Positions 1-12,054 of a stretch of 64,000 bases of DNA are shown one piece after another. The stretch lies in assembly GCA_963457665.1 (NCBI GenBank), contig OY735216.1, positions 40,528,044 through 40,592,043 on the forward strand, given 5' to 3'. Positions within the stretch are counted from its first letter, which is position 1. Each line of letters begins with the position of its first letter. The translations under genes and the position numbers were made by a program. Source of the stretch: Thysanoteuthis rhombus. Taxonomy: Eukaryota > Mollusca > Cephalopoda > Oegopsida > Thysanoteuthidae. The notes beneath the pieces were generated by a model. The model searched no databases. It saw nothing but the letters and a program-made list of their open reading frames with translations, and was not told the DNA's origin.

Positions 1-1800
1 ATAGGTGACTATTGGGCGGAGGGGTGAATTGGTGGAAGACCCCCTTTTTCAAAACTAATGGGATATTTTTAGTTCAAATTAATTCTTAGCTTTAATTCTC
101 TGTGTTGTAAACAATTGAATTACTAGTATCATAATTACTGGTGTCTTTTTGGTGAGAAATGATTTCGACCACACTATTCCACCGGACTTGAAACGATGAT
201 TATTTACCGAATTAATATAGAGATCTTGTACAGTATGCATTCATTTGAGGAGGATTTTTCAAGTTGTTATTGGTATTTCATTTCATAAGTCTAATTACTT
301 AATTAACTAATTGATTAATTTCATGCATATTTTCCAAGATTTGAGTTCTCATGGCAGAGGGCAACTTTTTGGTGCTGAAAAACCCAGGAAGAATTGAAAC
401 ATGCTACTCAATGTCTGGGGAATTAAAAACCGCCAAACGAAACTGTCACCTAAACAGTCAGCATAGGATTCTTTACTTTTTAAGTTCGGCTCTCTGACTA
501 GTTATGTATTTATCATACGAACAGGCTGAACCAATGGAGCTAGGGGGATGAATATTTAAACATTCAATCCTTACCATGTCTAAAAAAGGGGGACTTTCTA
601 TATTTTGAAAATACATTCCGTTAATAGCTTCTTTTTTTATAGGAAATTCATTTAACAATGTTAACTTATGCTAAATTGGTATATCAGCTTGTGTCCCGTA
701 GAATTCACACTTGTTATTCGAGAGTTCTGAATTTTTAGCGATTGTAGCCTAACTCGAGGCGAAAAAAATAACCCATACATTGATTAACATTTTTTCCAGA
801 TTTTAGTTGGTCATCCCTAACACGGCATGCTGTCAAAATAGGTTGATCACGTTGACGGTTTATATTGTAATAGTAACTAAACCTGTTATTCTCAAAATAT
901 ATTTTTCAAGAAGATCGCACAATTAAGTGCGCGTGCGAGTGCGAGAGAGAGAGAGAGAGAGAAGGGGGAGAGGGTTTTTTCACCACCTTCTGATTTTTCA
1001 ATTTAAATGCAAAGATCGGGAGTTTGTTATTGCTGTAATATTACACTGAGGATTTGAATATTCTTTACATTTTATTCAAATAGTCACGAACGGAAATCAC
1101 TATAATACCAAAAATATTTCCAGTCAAAAGCAATAAACGATAGAATTCTTCGTTTCATAAACTTTAAGAAGGTATCCTTTGATTCTTTTTTTATTTCATA
1201 AAATAAAAAATACTTCCTCGTCTAATGAGGCAGCATCGAAAAGAACTTGTGTTCTATCATAAACGAATCTTCAAATCAACTCAGCTTTGGCAAACTATAT
1301 CATTTAAATTCTGACAAATACTAATACTCAACATTTGCGTAGAATTGGTCGACACGGTGTTGAAATTGGAGAGAAAAGCTGAAAAAAGACCGTTGTTAAA
1401 ACACAAGTTCGGGAGGAAACTCCTTATATTAAACTAAAATTGAATATTGCAAACTTCACTTTTTTTTAATTCTAACACAATCCAGGTCTTTCAATTCCAT
1501 GTTCGTATATGTCAACTTCTAGATTCTGGCCCGTGATATTTTTATGCTTCTCTTATGAGATTAGCATTGTCACGAATAGCAATCCCAATGAAATAGCAAG
1601 CCAACCAAATTTCTTTTCCCCTCGAATTGGGGATCTAGCCGGTCAGTTACTATAACACCAATTCCAAGAGTCAATGTTAATGAAGATATCCTCAAATTTC
1701 GAATACTTTTCTCAGTACTTGCACCTTTTCCATTATTTTCCAGATTCCTATTTCTTCATAACGGTGTTTGGGACTGTTCCTAGGGCTCTGATGTCCGCAC
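1..1800. other. Unassigned AT-rich DNA
   Basis: No gene or recognisable mobile element seen. The only structured part is a short (AG)n tract near 941-962. The small open frames here show no family motif, and codon-like constraint is not evident. Confidence 0.5.
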
Positions 1801-1809
1801 TCTCCTTAA

Positions 1810-2230
1810 TCCTCGATTACGAAAAAACGTCAACAAAAACTGTCAGCATGTGTTTGTTCAGTTTTTGAGCTAGTTTGGCTGGCTGGCTGGCTGGCTGGCT
1901 GGCTGTTGGTAAAGTATGAATAAAGTATTGCAAATACAGGCCGTACGAATGAACATTTACTCCTTATTATGCCTTCATAGTATCATTTTTGTTATCCTCC
2001 CCTTAAAAAAGTTTTTATTCTAAGCTCAATTGGGCTTTTACTCATTCAAGCTTGTTTTTTGAAAATCCAAACTTCTTTGTAATGCAAAAAACGGCCAGAG
2101 AATTAACCTAATAATTGGTCACTTCCATTTGCAATTTTTGAATTGATCACCCTCAACGCAACTACTACCAGAAGATGTTGGTCATAAGACAGTTTCTATA
2201 GCCTGATTAATCAGACCTGTTCCTGATAGA
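1810..2230 (+). repeat. Dispersed ~430-bp repeat, copy 1
   Basis: This is one of at least ten related copies in the window. In order it shows a GTCAAC..AAACTGTC-like head, a (GGCT)7 run at about 1876-1904, an ATTTACTCCTTATTATGC block, a TTTGTTTTTTGAAAATCCAAAC-like block, an AATTGATCACC block and a GACAGTTTCTAT..ACCTG end. The same blocks recur in the same order near 18.97, 27.7, 45.4, 54.9 and 61.1 kb (+) and 30.4, 31.7, 34.15 and 63.2 kb (-). No protein is encoded. It could be a SINE-like or MITE-like non-autonomous element; I cannot name the family. Confidence 0.7.
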
Positions 2231-3555
2231 TATCTTTTATGCTAATCTTCTTCCCCCCCCCCATGGATGCCAGTTGGAATGGCCGTACCAACTATTTGTG
2301 GTTGATATTCTCGTCTTACCTTTGTATGTACTTTTCTCTTGTGTGTTACCTATTCTCACCTTTGAACAATTGCTTACTCTCTTTAAACCACCAAAGATTG
2401 CAAAGGGTTCTATGCTTTTTTTAGATGTCTATGTGTTCATGTTGTTTGTATGTCCCAATGCTTCTTGACATATCGTTTTGTCTTCAGTTGTTTGTCAGAC
2501 AATTGGTATCAGTACTCCAGTTTAGAAAGAAAACTTCTTTTCCAGACTTTCCAGAGTCTTATTTTGTTAGTTTGTTTGTTGTTTCCAACAATCTTAGTCA
2601 TGCCGTTTGGTCCACAGACTTGAGGATTGGCAGCAGGAATCCACTGGCCCTTTTTAAAAATGATTTTTTGATTTTCAGGAAAAAAAATTGGACTTTTTTT
2701 CGGATCCTTATTCTGACGTGTTTATCAATAACATGTAGATTCTCCAGAATCTAGATGTTTATAGATCTTTCTTTTTTTTTTTTTTTTTTTTTTCTTACTT
2801 TATTTTACATGTTTCCAGGGGAAGAAGCCGGTGATGTCATACATTCAATTCAAACTGAACATACTATTCTTTCATAGATTTTTCAACATGATTTCAGATT
2901 TTTATGTCACGGCTGTTGGGGGGAGGGTAAACGGTTATTTGTTCCGGGTTCCATCTTTCCAAAAGATATAGGCAAGAAATTAATTTCTCTAATGAAAAAT
3001 GAATAATTACTGCATGGAATTTACTTCATTATAAGGCCTTCAATTGTTTTAAATAGGTTAATGAAATCACCGTTTATAATTCGGATCTACAGTAATTGGA
3101 GTATAGGTTACGAAAAAAAACTCATCCCACCTGAGAATCAACCTAGACTTTTGCTGTCATGTATTTACATGCATACATTTATTTACCTTATATATATAAC
3201 TCATCCAACCTTCCTATGTATACATAACCTTCCATTTCCAATTTTAGGATTTGCTGTGTATTTTAATGTCCGTATATGAGAGGCCCACCAAGCCTGAAGT
3301 ACCGCAGGCCCCAAAGTCTAAAACCGGCTCTGTCTCACCTTTTTTTTGTCCACAGCGACCATATCAAGTCATCTTGGCCAGATAGAGAATAGTCCCAGAA
3401 TATTTAACCCTTTTTCATTTGTTAGAACAAACCCTGTTATAATTATAATTATAATTTCGATTCATCCTTATCAATGAATGAGATATTGTAACATTATTAT
3501 TAGTTTTGACTAGTTTTCTACCTTTCCTCAAACATGTACTTGATCATTTCATGAT
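2231..3555. other. Unassigned DNA with poly(T) tract
   Basis: A T-run of about 22 bases lies at 2772-2793. A 109-aa open frame at 2425-2754 (+) is rich in Phe, Ser and Cys, lacks any recognisable motif, and looks like a chance frame in T-rich DNA. Confidence 0.4.
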
Positions 3556-3660
3556 AGCCATTAGAGTATGTATGACAGAACTTCCCAAACTGTGCGTTGC
3601 AACCCTCTAGTTTGTCGCTGATAATCTTTTGATGCGTCCCGAAATTGAGTCAAATATTAT
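3556..3660 (+). repeat. Possible hAT-element terminal region
   Basis: The stretch reading TTCCCAAACTGTGCGTTGC and continuing to GATGCGTCCC resembles the 'cccaaac...gcgaccc' termini seen on ZBED5/SCAND3-like hAT elements. It lies 1.2 kb upstream of the hAT gene remnant at 4890. No matching inverted partner was confirmed downstream, so this is inference. Confidence 0.25.
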
Positions 3661-4888
3661 CCATTTTTCACACTTTTTTCTCATTTCTTACACCGAATTC
3701 ATTAAAAGGATATCATCAAAATATAAATGAAAAACAAACCCATGTAAATGTGGTTCTTGTAGGGGTTCGCACTTGAAAAAAACTGTTGAAATCAACTTTC
3801 CGAAATATTGATATATCTATACTGTACGCATGAGTGTCTGAACAAAGGAAGCGCTTGAATTTGCATGTATTTGTACGCTTTAGGTTAGCTCCTTTGAAAA
3901 TATAGGCATATCCAAGCTCCCGTAATTGATTTTGGTCAATGGTTTTCACAGCTAGTGGATTACTAATTGTTGATATTACATGAATTATCCTTTTAAATAT
4001 TCTTAGAAGTAACAATAGAAATGAAGATAATTCCAAATATTTTCCAGGATAAAAAATAAGTTTTAATGCAAATGAAGACATCCTTTAATCTATTTTTCTT
4101 ATCTTATTTGAATTCAGCTGTTTGAGTTACCTAGTTGCTCACTACTGCAGACAGATGACACCGTGTGCGTGATTAAATCATGCTTTGACCGTGTGACAAA
4201 AACTTTCAAAAAGGATTCTCTTAGTAGAGGTGAAACTATTTCAAATCTTACAGTTTTTTTCCAATTCGAATTTCCGTTCAAAACAATGCTTTGTGATTCA
4301 TATAACGAACAAAAAGATGTAACCTCAATTACTCATTTTATTACATCAATCCAAGAATATTCAACATAAACTGGTCTTCTGAAAAGTCTAAACTTCTTGC
4401 GTTTGAAGATTTTATACTCATGTTCCTAGTTCTGACCTATTCCAATCGATTTTCTCTATTGCATATTGATCAACTTCTCTCGGTTGATTCATTACTTTCT
4501 CAGACATTTAATTCCGTCTTGGAAAGTACAATCAAAAACTGTTCCAACGATCTTCCTATTTGGAATTCTTTTCTCGTTAAACAAATATTTTTTCTATTTT
4601 ACATCTTCCTGTCCGACGAATTCATCAATATTAAAGACTTTCACTTCTGATCATTTGCACGGAAGTTGTATTTACCTATAGTCACGTCCTTGTATTTCTA
4701 ATATTCCAACTAATCTGATAATTAAAAATCACGACTTGTAACTTACGCATTCTTTTAGATATCTGAGACGTTTGTTCAAGTCTCTGTTCAACCTTTGTAT
4801 AGTCAAGAAAATTGTAAATCACTGAGTCTATTTTAATCTCCCCTGTGCCATAATTACTTTTTCTGCATTCAAATATATCTTCCGGGTA
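3661..4888. other. Unassigned DNA between possible hAT terminus and hAT remnant
   Basis: A 121-aa frame at 3716-4081 (-) and frames of 68 to 76 aa near 4163-4681 show no known motif. This could be the 5' non-coding part of the hAT element that follows. Confidence 0.35.
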
Positions 4889-4889
4889 A

Positions 4890-6450
4890 AATGGGGAAAC
4901 TTTTAGTTAACAAAAGAAAATCTGTTGAAGATGATAGCGAAATTCAGCAGACTGTAGTACCAATAGATGAAATTATTTAAGAATCCAATGTTGATGGCTC
5001 TAATCAGCAGGAAACAAATGTACACAAAAGATGTTTAATCCTTGTTTATACAATGAAGACTATACGAAACATTGTTTTACATTTTCTGGTGACGAAAGAC
5101 ATCATCGTCCCGAGTGTCTGGTTTGTGGGGACGTACTTACAAATGAAAGTAAGATGCCGTATAAAATAAATGTTATCCTATCATCAATGGACTTTAGAAT
5201 CTGACTGTCTTATTCACTGGGAAAATGGAGATTTCAGATAAAGCCCAAGTTGAAAATCTCCCTTACCAGGTTGCTCAGATAACATCTAAAAAAAAGCAAC
5301 CACTTACAACTAGCATTAAAGAATACTGTGCAATAGTTCGAACAATGTTGGGTTCGAATTCAAAGTCTGAAATAATATTAAGAATAATCTTTTAATTAAC
5401 TATTGGAAGACATTTTTGGTATAAGTCTGAAGATTATGAAATGCAAGTAGAAGATATCATTGCAAATGATGATAAAATGTTTGCATTGAAACTTGATGAG
5501 TCATCAGATGTGAATGGGTTTAAAAAAATTGCTGGTTTTTTATATTTTAGTCATAGTAGCAGAAATATGGAGCTATTCTTGTGCTGTCCAGAAGTTCCTC
5601 GCAAGATTCAGAGTTGATGATTAACTTAAATGTTTAGATAGTTATTGAGAAACCATTTGCAATGGATAATCTGTGTAGTATTATTTATAAATGGCTCATC
5701 AATAGACTTTATTGGTTCGCCCAAAAAGAGATTCGATATATCCTGATCATTACATTGAGAAGCACTACGTGTGGAATCAAATGGAAGTCAACTAGAATTA
5801 GTTATGAAACAAGTTCCCTGAATGGCCTATCATGTTCAAAGTAATCCACTTAAACCCATATTATTTGTCCATATTCCTGAAGAGATGGGAGCAAAGCTTC
5901 AAACCTTTTTGTATTTTGATGTTCGGGTGCTTTAGTATGTAAATGAATTTAAAGAGAATTTCAACACCATGTGGGAAGATATAGGGATCTGGAAGCGAAA
6001 AATGAAAGACGACAATTTCAATTTATATACAGTTGAGTTCAACGTGAAATGTGACATTAAATCTTGGATCTTTAATAGTTTAACGTTGTTTGAAGAGAAA
6101 GAAAATGGGTAAATATCAAGTATCTGAAACAAAAAATGCATCTGATATTCATTTGTTTCAGCAGCAGCAAACAACCTCCCACCGATTGAAGAAGAAGGAT
6201 TAGCTGGAAAAATAATTAAAGAGTATCTAATGATAAATAGAGGGGTTTCTGGATTCACGTACCAATATAGCTAAGGAGAGCGCCTAAAACACTTTTGCAC
6301 TTTTCTTATACATACCCTTGTATTTTTAACTTCGACCAATCCATCGACACTGAAACAAGGAAGTGTAAAAACTCTAGATGACGGAATGCAAGTTTCTCTT
6401 CCAAATATCCCACCAAATATTAGATAATTATATCCTTTACTTCAAACGCA
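4890..6450 (+). pseudogene. Decayed ZBED5/SCAND3-like hAT transposase
   Basis: Family role: a hAT-type DNA transposase with an N-terminal BED-like zinc finger and an RNase H-like catalytic core. Visible pieces in order: a start reading MGKLLVNKRKS at 4890; a zinc-finger block at about 5026-5165 reading KHCFTFSGDE and then CLVCGDVLTNES; the first catalytic block at about 5455-5610 reading MFALKLDESSDV followed by GFLYFS and ELFLCCPEV; a TDGSSIDFIGSPKKRFD block near 5690; and a C-terminal helical part with KENFNTMWEDIGIW and NLPPIEEEGL at about 5940-6210. These sit in different frames with several stops, so no protein of normal length (roughly 600 aa) can be made. A homologous fragment lies at 9660-10070. 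I am fairly sure of the family and certain it is broken. Confidence 0.7.
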
Positions 6451-7380
6451 AGCGCCACATTAAAATGGTAAGTTATTTTTTCACCAACCCATTCGAATTT
6501 ATGTAACATTGCTAATTTATTCATAATTATGTGTTCTTCCTTCATTTATTAATTGGATTTCTCCATGATTTTAATCCTTTTAATTCCCAGTTGTATATTT
6601 GGCTTGGTTAACAAAATTTAAGTAAAGTGTTGCAAAAGTTTTCATTCTTGAGATGTTGATTGTTGATGATGCAAAAAGTTTAGAAAACTCTGCTTTGGGA
6701 AGTAATGAGCCTTGAATGAAGACGCACAAGCAAACACACACAGAGACACACTCATACACATTCACACACACACACTCCTAGTCCTCTCTGTTTAAAATGA
6801 TTCTCCAATTCGTTTAATTTCAGACAAAATTCAAAAATGTCTAAAATTCTTCCCTTGTTATCTTTTACTCCATAATTTTCCAGCAGGTATTTTTTCCATT
6901 CCTAGTCGCTTTTGACCACATTCACTGGCTAAATGACCGTTTATTCACAGAAAGAGAAAAACTTTGCAGAAAGATTATAATCACATTAGAAAAAATTCTG
7001 CAGAATTTCGTCTGCATAGAGGTTTGTTAAGTGTTATTTCTAAGATTGATGATATTGGTGGTTTCCGCTGACAACCGACGCAAATTACTGTTTTTAGCTT
7101 TGAAGATTCCCTCGAAGTTCGATGGGGAATTACTGCAGTTGAATATCACTCAGAATTACTTTGTTACTTCCTGACAATGACAATTTTACGAAAAAAAAGA
7201 CCACTTGCAAAATAGACGTTAAAACAATAATACCAAAGGAAAGTTAACTTTTGGTAAGTATAGGGATTGTCTTGAAACAAAAAAATATATCTTTTTGTTT
7301 TTATCACAAAATAAATTTCATGATATCACATTTATTTATTTAGACTATATCAAACATGAATGAAACTTTACTTTCTCCTC
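6451..7380. other. Unassigned DNA downstream of hAT remnant
   Basis: Contains an imperfect AC-rich patch at about 6735-6775 and otherwise no recognisable element. The 3' terminus of the hAT element should lie here but I could not locate it. Confidence 0.35.
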
Positions 7381-7384
7381 AAAT

Positions 7385-7513
<129 letters not shown>

Positions 7514-7974
7514 TATAATACAATTAATACACACATAAAATACTACATATATACATCTCGCCTGAGGTATATAATTTAATCTTAAGGTAATATTTTCCGT
7601 CTGACCTGAGATGTTTATAATTTTTACCAATTATAACATAGGATACTCAAGGAATACAACTTTAAAAACCTTTTAACCTTCTTGAAATGAGTTCCCTTAA
7701 TGTGACAATGTTTGACGCAAACTGCACTTTCACTCAACATTCTTAGATTGATTCTGTCTCTGACGTGGCAGAAGAATTTTAACCATAAAATCCATAACAT
7801 TTATGTCAATGAAAATCGATACAATTTCAATCATTGCTATTTTCCTGACTAAGGAAACTAATATCAATTTTCCAGCACTTCTTGAAATGGTCTGCTGAAC
7901 CAATGCCCTAACAATGTTGTCTCCGTATTCTACTTGATTCCCTGCCCAGGGGGAACAAATTATAGATGAAAATA

Positions 7975-8300
7975 ACAATTGGAAGGTAGACTGAAAAATT
8001 TGAGAGATAGTTGTAACATCTCAATTTTTATTTTATTATTATTTTGTGGGCACAGTTCGATGCATTTCGAAAGGAGCCAGCTATCTTTTTCAGAGAGAAT
8101 GTTTTTGGCAGTTTCACAGAGGAAAATATGCTTTTTACATTTCGATGCCCAAGAGGAGAATGTTTTTTTTTTCCGAATTTGTTTGTTTGGTAGAAATGGG
8201 TGGAAAGGTGTGTGTATCTGTGTAATTGAGGGTGACATTTGGCTGGAAATTCTGTGTCCTTCAGATGTAAAATTTGTCACAGTCATTAAACGGAATTACA
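7975..8300 (-). mobile_element. Penelope-like element 3' region, minus copy (decayed)
   Basis: On the minus strand this begins with NDCDKFYI, the start of a GIY-YIG endonuclease domain, then skips directly into sequence matching the 3' part of the plus copy at 8970-9300. Matching blocks include CAAATGTCACCCTCAATTAC, CATTCTCCTCTT and GATAGCTGGCTCCT. It therefore has an internal deletion of most of the endonuclease. It faces away from the plus copy, giving a head-to-head inverted pair. Confidence 0.6.
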
Positions 8301-8342
8301 ACGACCATCAGAGACTTGATACACAAACCACCTAAAAACATC

Positions 8343-9310
8343 CACCACCCGAACCCGACGTCGACGCAATTCTGTGTAATGACTGTGACAAATTCTACAT
8401 CGGACAGACACCAAGGCTTCTCAAAGAAGACTATAAGAACATAAGAGAGCCGTAAGACTGGATCAGGGGACGGATGCCCGGGTCGAACACGGAAACAAAT
8501 ACCATTAAAACTTCAACTTTCACCAAGTACATCTCATCGAAAAAGTTCACAACCCCCCGACATGCAGATGCATCGAAGTAGCCCTTATATCCCGGTGTAT
8601 TACGGTAACTCAAAGGTATGTTCACTTTCAGAGTGTAAACACCCTAAATACTCTGATTTTAAAACAAAATCACAAAGACACAATACACTACAACGCCAAC
8701 AACACTAACACATAAGGTATCGAAAAACAACCAGTACACGTGCACCATCCCTTCAAGAAAAGTGAAAGAAGTTTCATCTACCATCAACCAAGAAGACTAA
8801 ATGAAAAGAACACATCTTCTTCCTCCCTTTCTCACATACACTAATACCTGTCAATTAATAGCTAGACGCCCCTCCCCATCTTAAAAAAGAAATAAAATCC
8901 ACCTCTTCCCCAATATTGACCGTTTTCACGGATGAGATACATACATCCCCTGACCCCGCCTTTCAGAGACCCATCTCATTTCAAACCAAATGTAACCCTC
9001 AATTACACAGATAAAGACACTTCTCCTCCCGCTCATACCAAATAACCAAACGCAGAAAAAAAAAATTCACATTCTCCTCTTCGGCATCAAAATGTAAGCA
9101 GCATATTTTTCTCTTTGAAACCGCCCAAAACATTATATCTGAAAGGGATAGCTGGCTCCTGTCGGAATGCATCGTACTGCACCCACAGAATAATCGTAAA
9201 AAAAATTGTGACCCCCATCTCTTTAGTTTTTCACTTTCCCTTCCAATAGTTATTTCCATCGACATTCTGTCAAATCTTTTCACATCCTCAGTACAACCAA
9301 TGAACATACT
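8343..9310 (+). mobile_element. Penelope-like element, GIY-YIG endonuclease remnant and 3' region
   Basis: The first frame (8343-8460) reads AILCNDCDKFYIGQTPRLLK, the classic PLE GIY-YIG start (a Cys pair before FYIGQT, then LK). After a frame shift it continues with DARVEH, then VHLIEKVHNPPTCRC and IEVALISRCIT (about 8520-8620), the downstream half of the same domain. The role in the family is target-site nicking for retrotransposition. Frameshifts and stops make it inactive. The 3' non-coding region (about 8970-9300) is repeated in inverted orientation at 7975-8240. The RT domain expected upstream is absent. Confidence 0.65.
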
Positions 9311-9655
9311 CTTGTTCGTCTTTGGTACGCAGTAAACTAAGACGACTGGATCTTGTGTAAACAGATTTTCGTTTGTTTATGAAATCAGTTATGTCCCTCT
9401 CGAATTGAAACGGAAATTAGTTTGAATCTTAAAGAAGAGGTTTTGATTTTTACTTACAGCACTGATTTATGTACTCAGATACTTATTTTTTGCATAATTC
9501 CCAATTAATCCCCGTCCTCAAACAACAGTATTTTTTCTAGTATTTTGCATTTATTGAACATACGAATTACCATTGCATTTTTTACTCCACACAGGCAGTA
9601 TTACACAGTTTATTTTTTCATTTCATGCAAACTTGCCTTCAGAAAATTCGTAGTT
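9311..9655. other. Unassigned DNA
   Basis: AT-rich spacer between the PLE remnant and the second hAT remnant. No motif seen. Confidence 0.4.
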
Positions 9656-9659
9656 ATAT

Positions 9660-10070
9660 TGTTACTAGTAACAGAATCTAATGGCAGGAAAAACAACTGA
9701 AAGACAAAATCAAAATAAATCTGAAGATTTTGAAATGCAAAGGGAAAATATTTTTGCTAATGATAACTAGATCTTTGCATTGCAACTAGATAAGTCATTA
9801 AACTTTAGTAGGGAAGTACAACTATTGTTTTTTTACTGAATTACGGAGGAATTCTTAAACTTTAAAAAGTTCCCTGTAAAGGCGGTGGCGAAGATATACA
9901 TTGAATCTAAGATTTTCTTTGAGGAGAAACAATTTGCAATGGATAAGCTGTACAGGATTACATACAGATGGCTCATCAACAGATTTTATAGTTTTGGCAA
10001 AATGAAAGTGAAAATATCCTAATTTTTTTTTTTTTAATTGTGAAACACTAGTTGTGTAGACAGTTTGCAG
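9660..10070 (+). pseudogene. Second, shorter ZBED5-like hAT fragment
   Basis: Translated pieces match the 5455-5750 part of the first copy: a degenerate LKILKCKGKIF block followed by a TDGSSTDFI block near 9970. The DNA also matches (CAATTTGCAATGGATAA and GGCTCATCAACAGATTTTAT). The zinc finger and C-terminal parts are missing. Stops interrupt every frame. Confidence 0.6.
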
Positions 10071-10152
10071 CGAACAAAAATTAGTCACTGTTTAAAAAAT
10101 AAATGTGTTTTATCAAATTCTAGATTTCAGTCTTTAATCTTATTACAACCTT

Positions 10153-10392
<240 letters not shown>

Positions 10393-10560
10393 TTTTATTT
10401 CCAGCTCTACTCTAAAACAACTTTACTTCAGAAGTAAAAAGTTGCATGTATCGAGCACTCTATGACAGAAATCCATCACATATCAGAAGTGGCTTTATAT
10501 TATTAATATATTATAATTATGTTATGTTATACTGCTAGCCTGATTTGTATTACATGTAGT
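10393..10560 (-). mobile_element. PLE-type terminal repeat fragment, minus orientation
   Basis: The reverse complement matches 56030-56145: a block reading AGCCACTTCTGA, one reading TAGAGTGCTCGATACAT, and one reading GTTGTTTTAGAGTAGA, all in the same order and followed by the inverted repeat. I infer that both belong to one retroelement terminal-repeat family. Confidence 0.5.
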
Positions 10561-10582
10561 ATATATATATATATGTATATAC

Positions 10583-10631
<49 letters not shown>
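10559..10631. repeat. Microsatellite (AT)n-(GT)n
   Basis: About 17 imperfect AT units followed by about 19 GT units. Confidence 0.9.
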
Positions 10632-10633
<2 letters not shown>

Positions 10634-12050
10634 CGTGTCTGTATAAGACTTTATCAAGAGAGAAAATTCAAATCAAGAATTTGATTTTCAATTCAATTGC
10701 ACACATACAGTTTTTAGTTGGCGCTAAACACATCTCGGAACCACACTCTTCATTTGAATTTCAGTAACGATTTTTCAATGAAAAAAAATGGTAAATTTGA
10801 TTCAGTTGAAGAGTCCACGGTTCCAAATGGTGCGTAGGAACTTCTTCTAACATCTGAATATTTATACTTGGAGATCTGATAAGGATCAAACCCATCGGAT
10901 AACAAAGGTCAGCAAAATTAGGTTACTGATCACTCTTTTACGTTGTGCTTCTTGAGAGCTTGTCGAGAAAATTGGGAATTAGACAACCGAGGAAGACACA
11001 CCTGTCCAACAATGCAATCTACATTGATTATTATTCACAGTTTTTGAGTAACGTGCAATCGCAAAAGAGAGGGAACGATAGAGAAAGAGAGAAAGAGGAG
11101 TGAGTAATTGTATCATTAGGACAAGATATGGTTTCGTTCTGCCTTCTGTTTGTACGTATGTGTGTCTATTTGTCACTTTTGATTCTCTATGAATGGCTAA
11201 AAAAGCAGTAGAAACATAAGAACCAATGACCCGAATGAACAAAAAATAAAGCGAAGCCTTTTTTAAACTATGAACGTTCACATTTCATCTGTGCGGAGAC
11301 AACAAATATTTGGAAAAAAAAATTCATTTAGCTAGTCCACAAGCAAACTTTGCTTGTAGCAACAGATCTTTTTACACTACCGACAGAAAGATAACTACAT
11401 AACTAAACAATTTTTTGTGCAATACTACGAACAAAAACAACCGATTAAATTTGACCTACATACATAGCCGACCTAACCACCAACCACTTACTGCTTGGGA
11501 TAAATCGATACAGAAAACTTGGAAGGGAAAAAGTGTCGAGAGGAAAACCTGATTGGGATGAAAGGAAAAACGAAGAAGACAGTGAAATGAAGTAAATTGC
11601 TCACAGGAAATATATTCCCGACAAATTTTGTTCGTAGATTATTTGTCAAACATATGTCTTTTTACCAGCAAGCATAACTTTCCGTCTTGATTATAATACA
11701 TTTCTACACTTAATTTAATTTACACTTATACTTACTATCTGGATAATTGTTCAGGATAGGTAAGATTAGACATTATCAAAATATTTTGCGAGGAAGGTAA
11801 TCGGAATAGACTGCATTTTGAATGGCAGATAATGACTACATTTTTACCGTGTATTAATCAACGTTAGTTTCAACACAATTAGGGTTTATGGGTGGGGCTA
11901 ATAGTACAGTCATTAGGTACGTTAGGGTTAGTAAGTAACTTTGAGATAAAGTCTCTTCGTAAGTTTGAGATGAAGATTAGTAGGTAGGTAAGTGCATTTA
12001 CACGGACACAATAACAACATTTAGCGATTCAAACATGTTACTTACCTATT
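10632..12050. other. Unassigned DNA
   Basis: Includes a purine-rich GA patch at about 11065-11100 and GGTAGGTAAG-like tetranucleotide bits near 11980. The 100-aa frame at 10979-11281 (-) has no recognisable motif. Confidence 0.4.
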
Positions 12051-12054
12051 CTAG

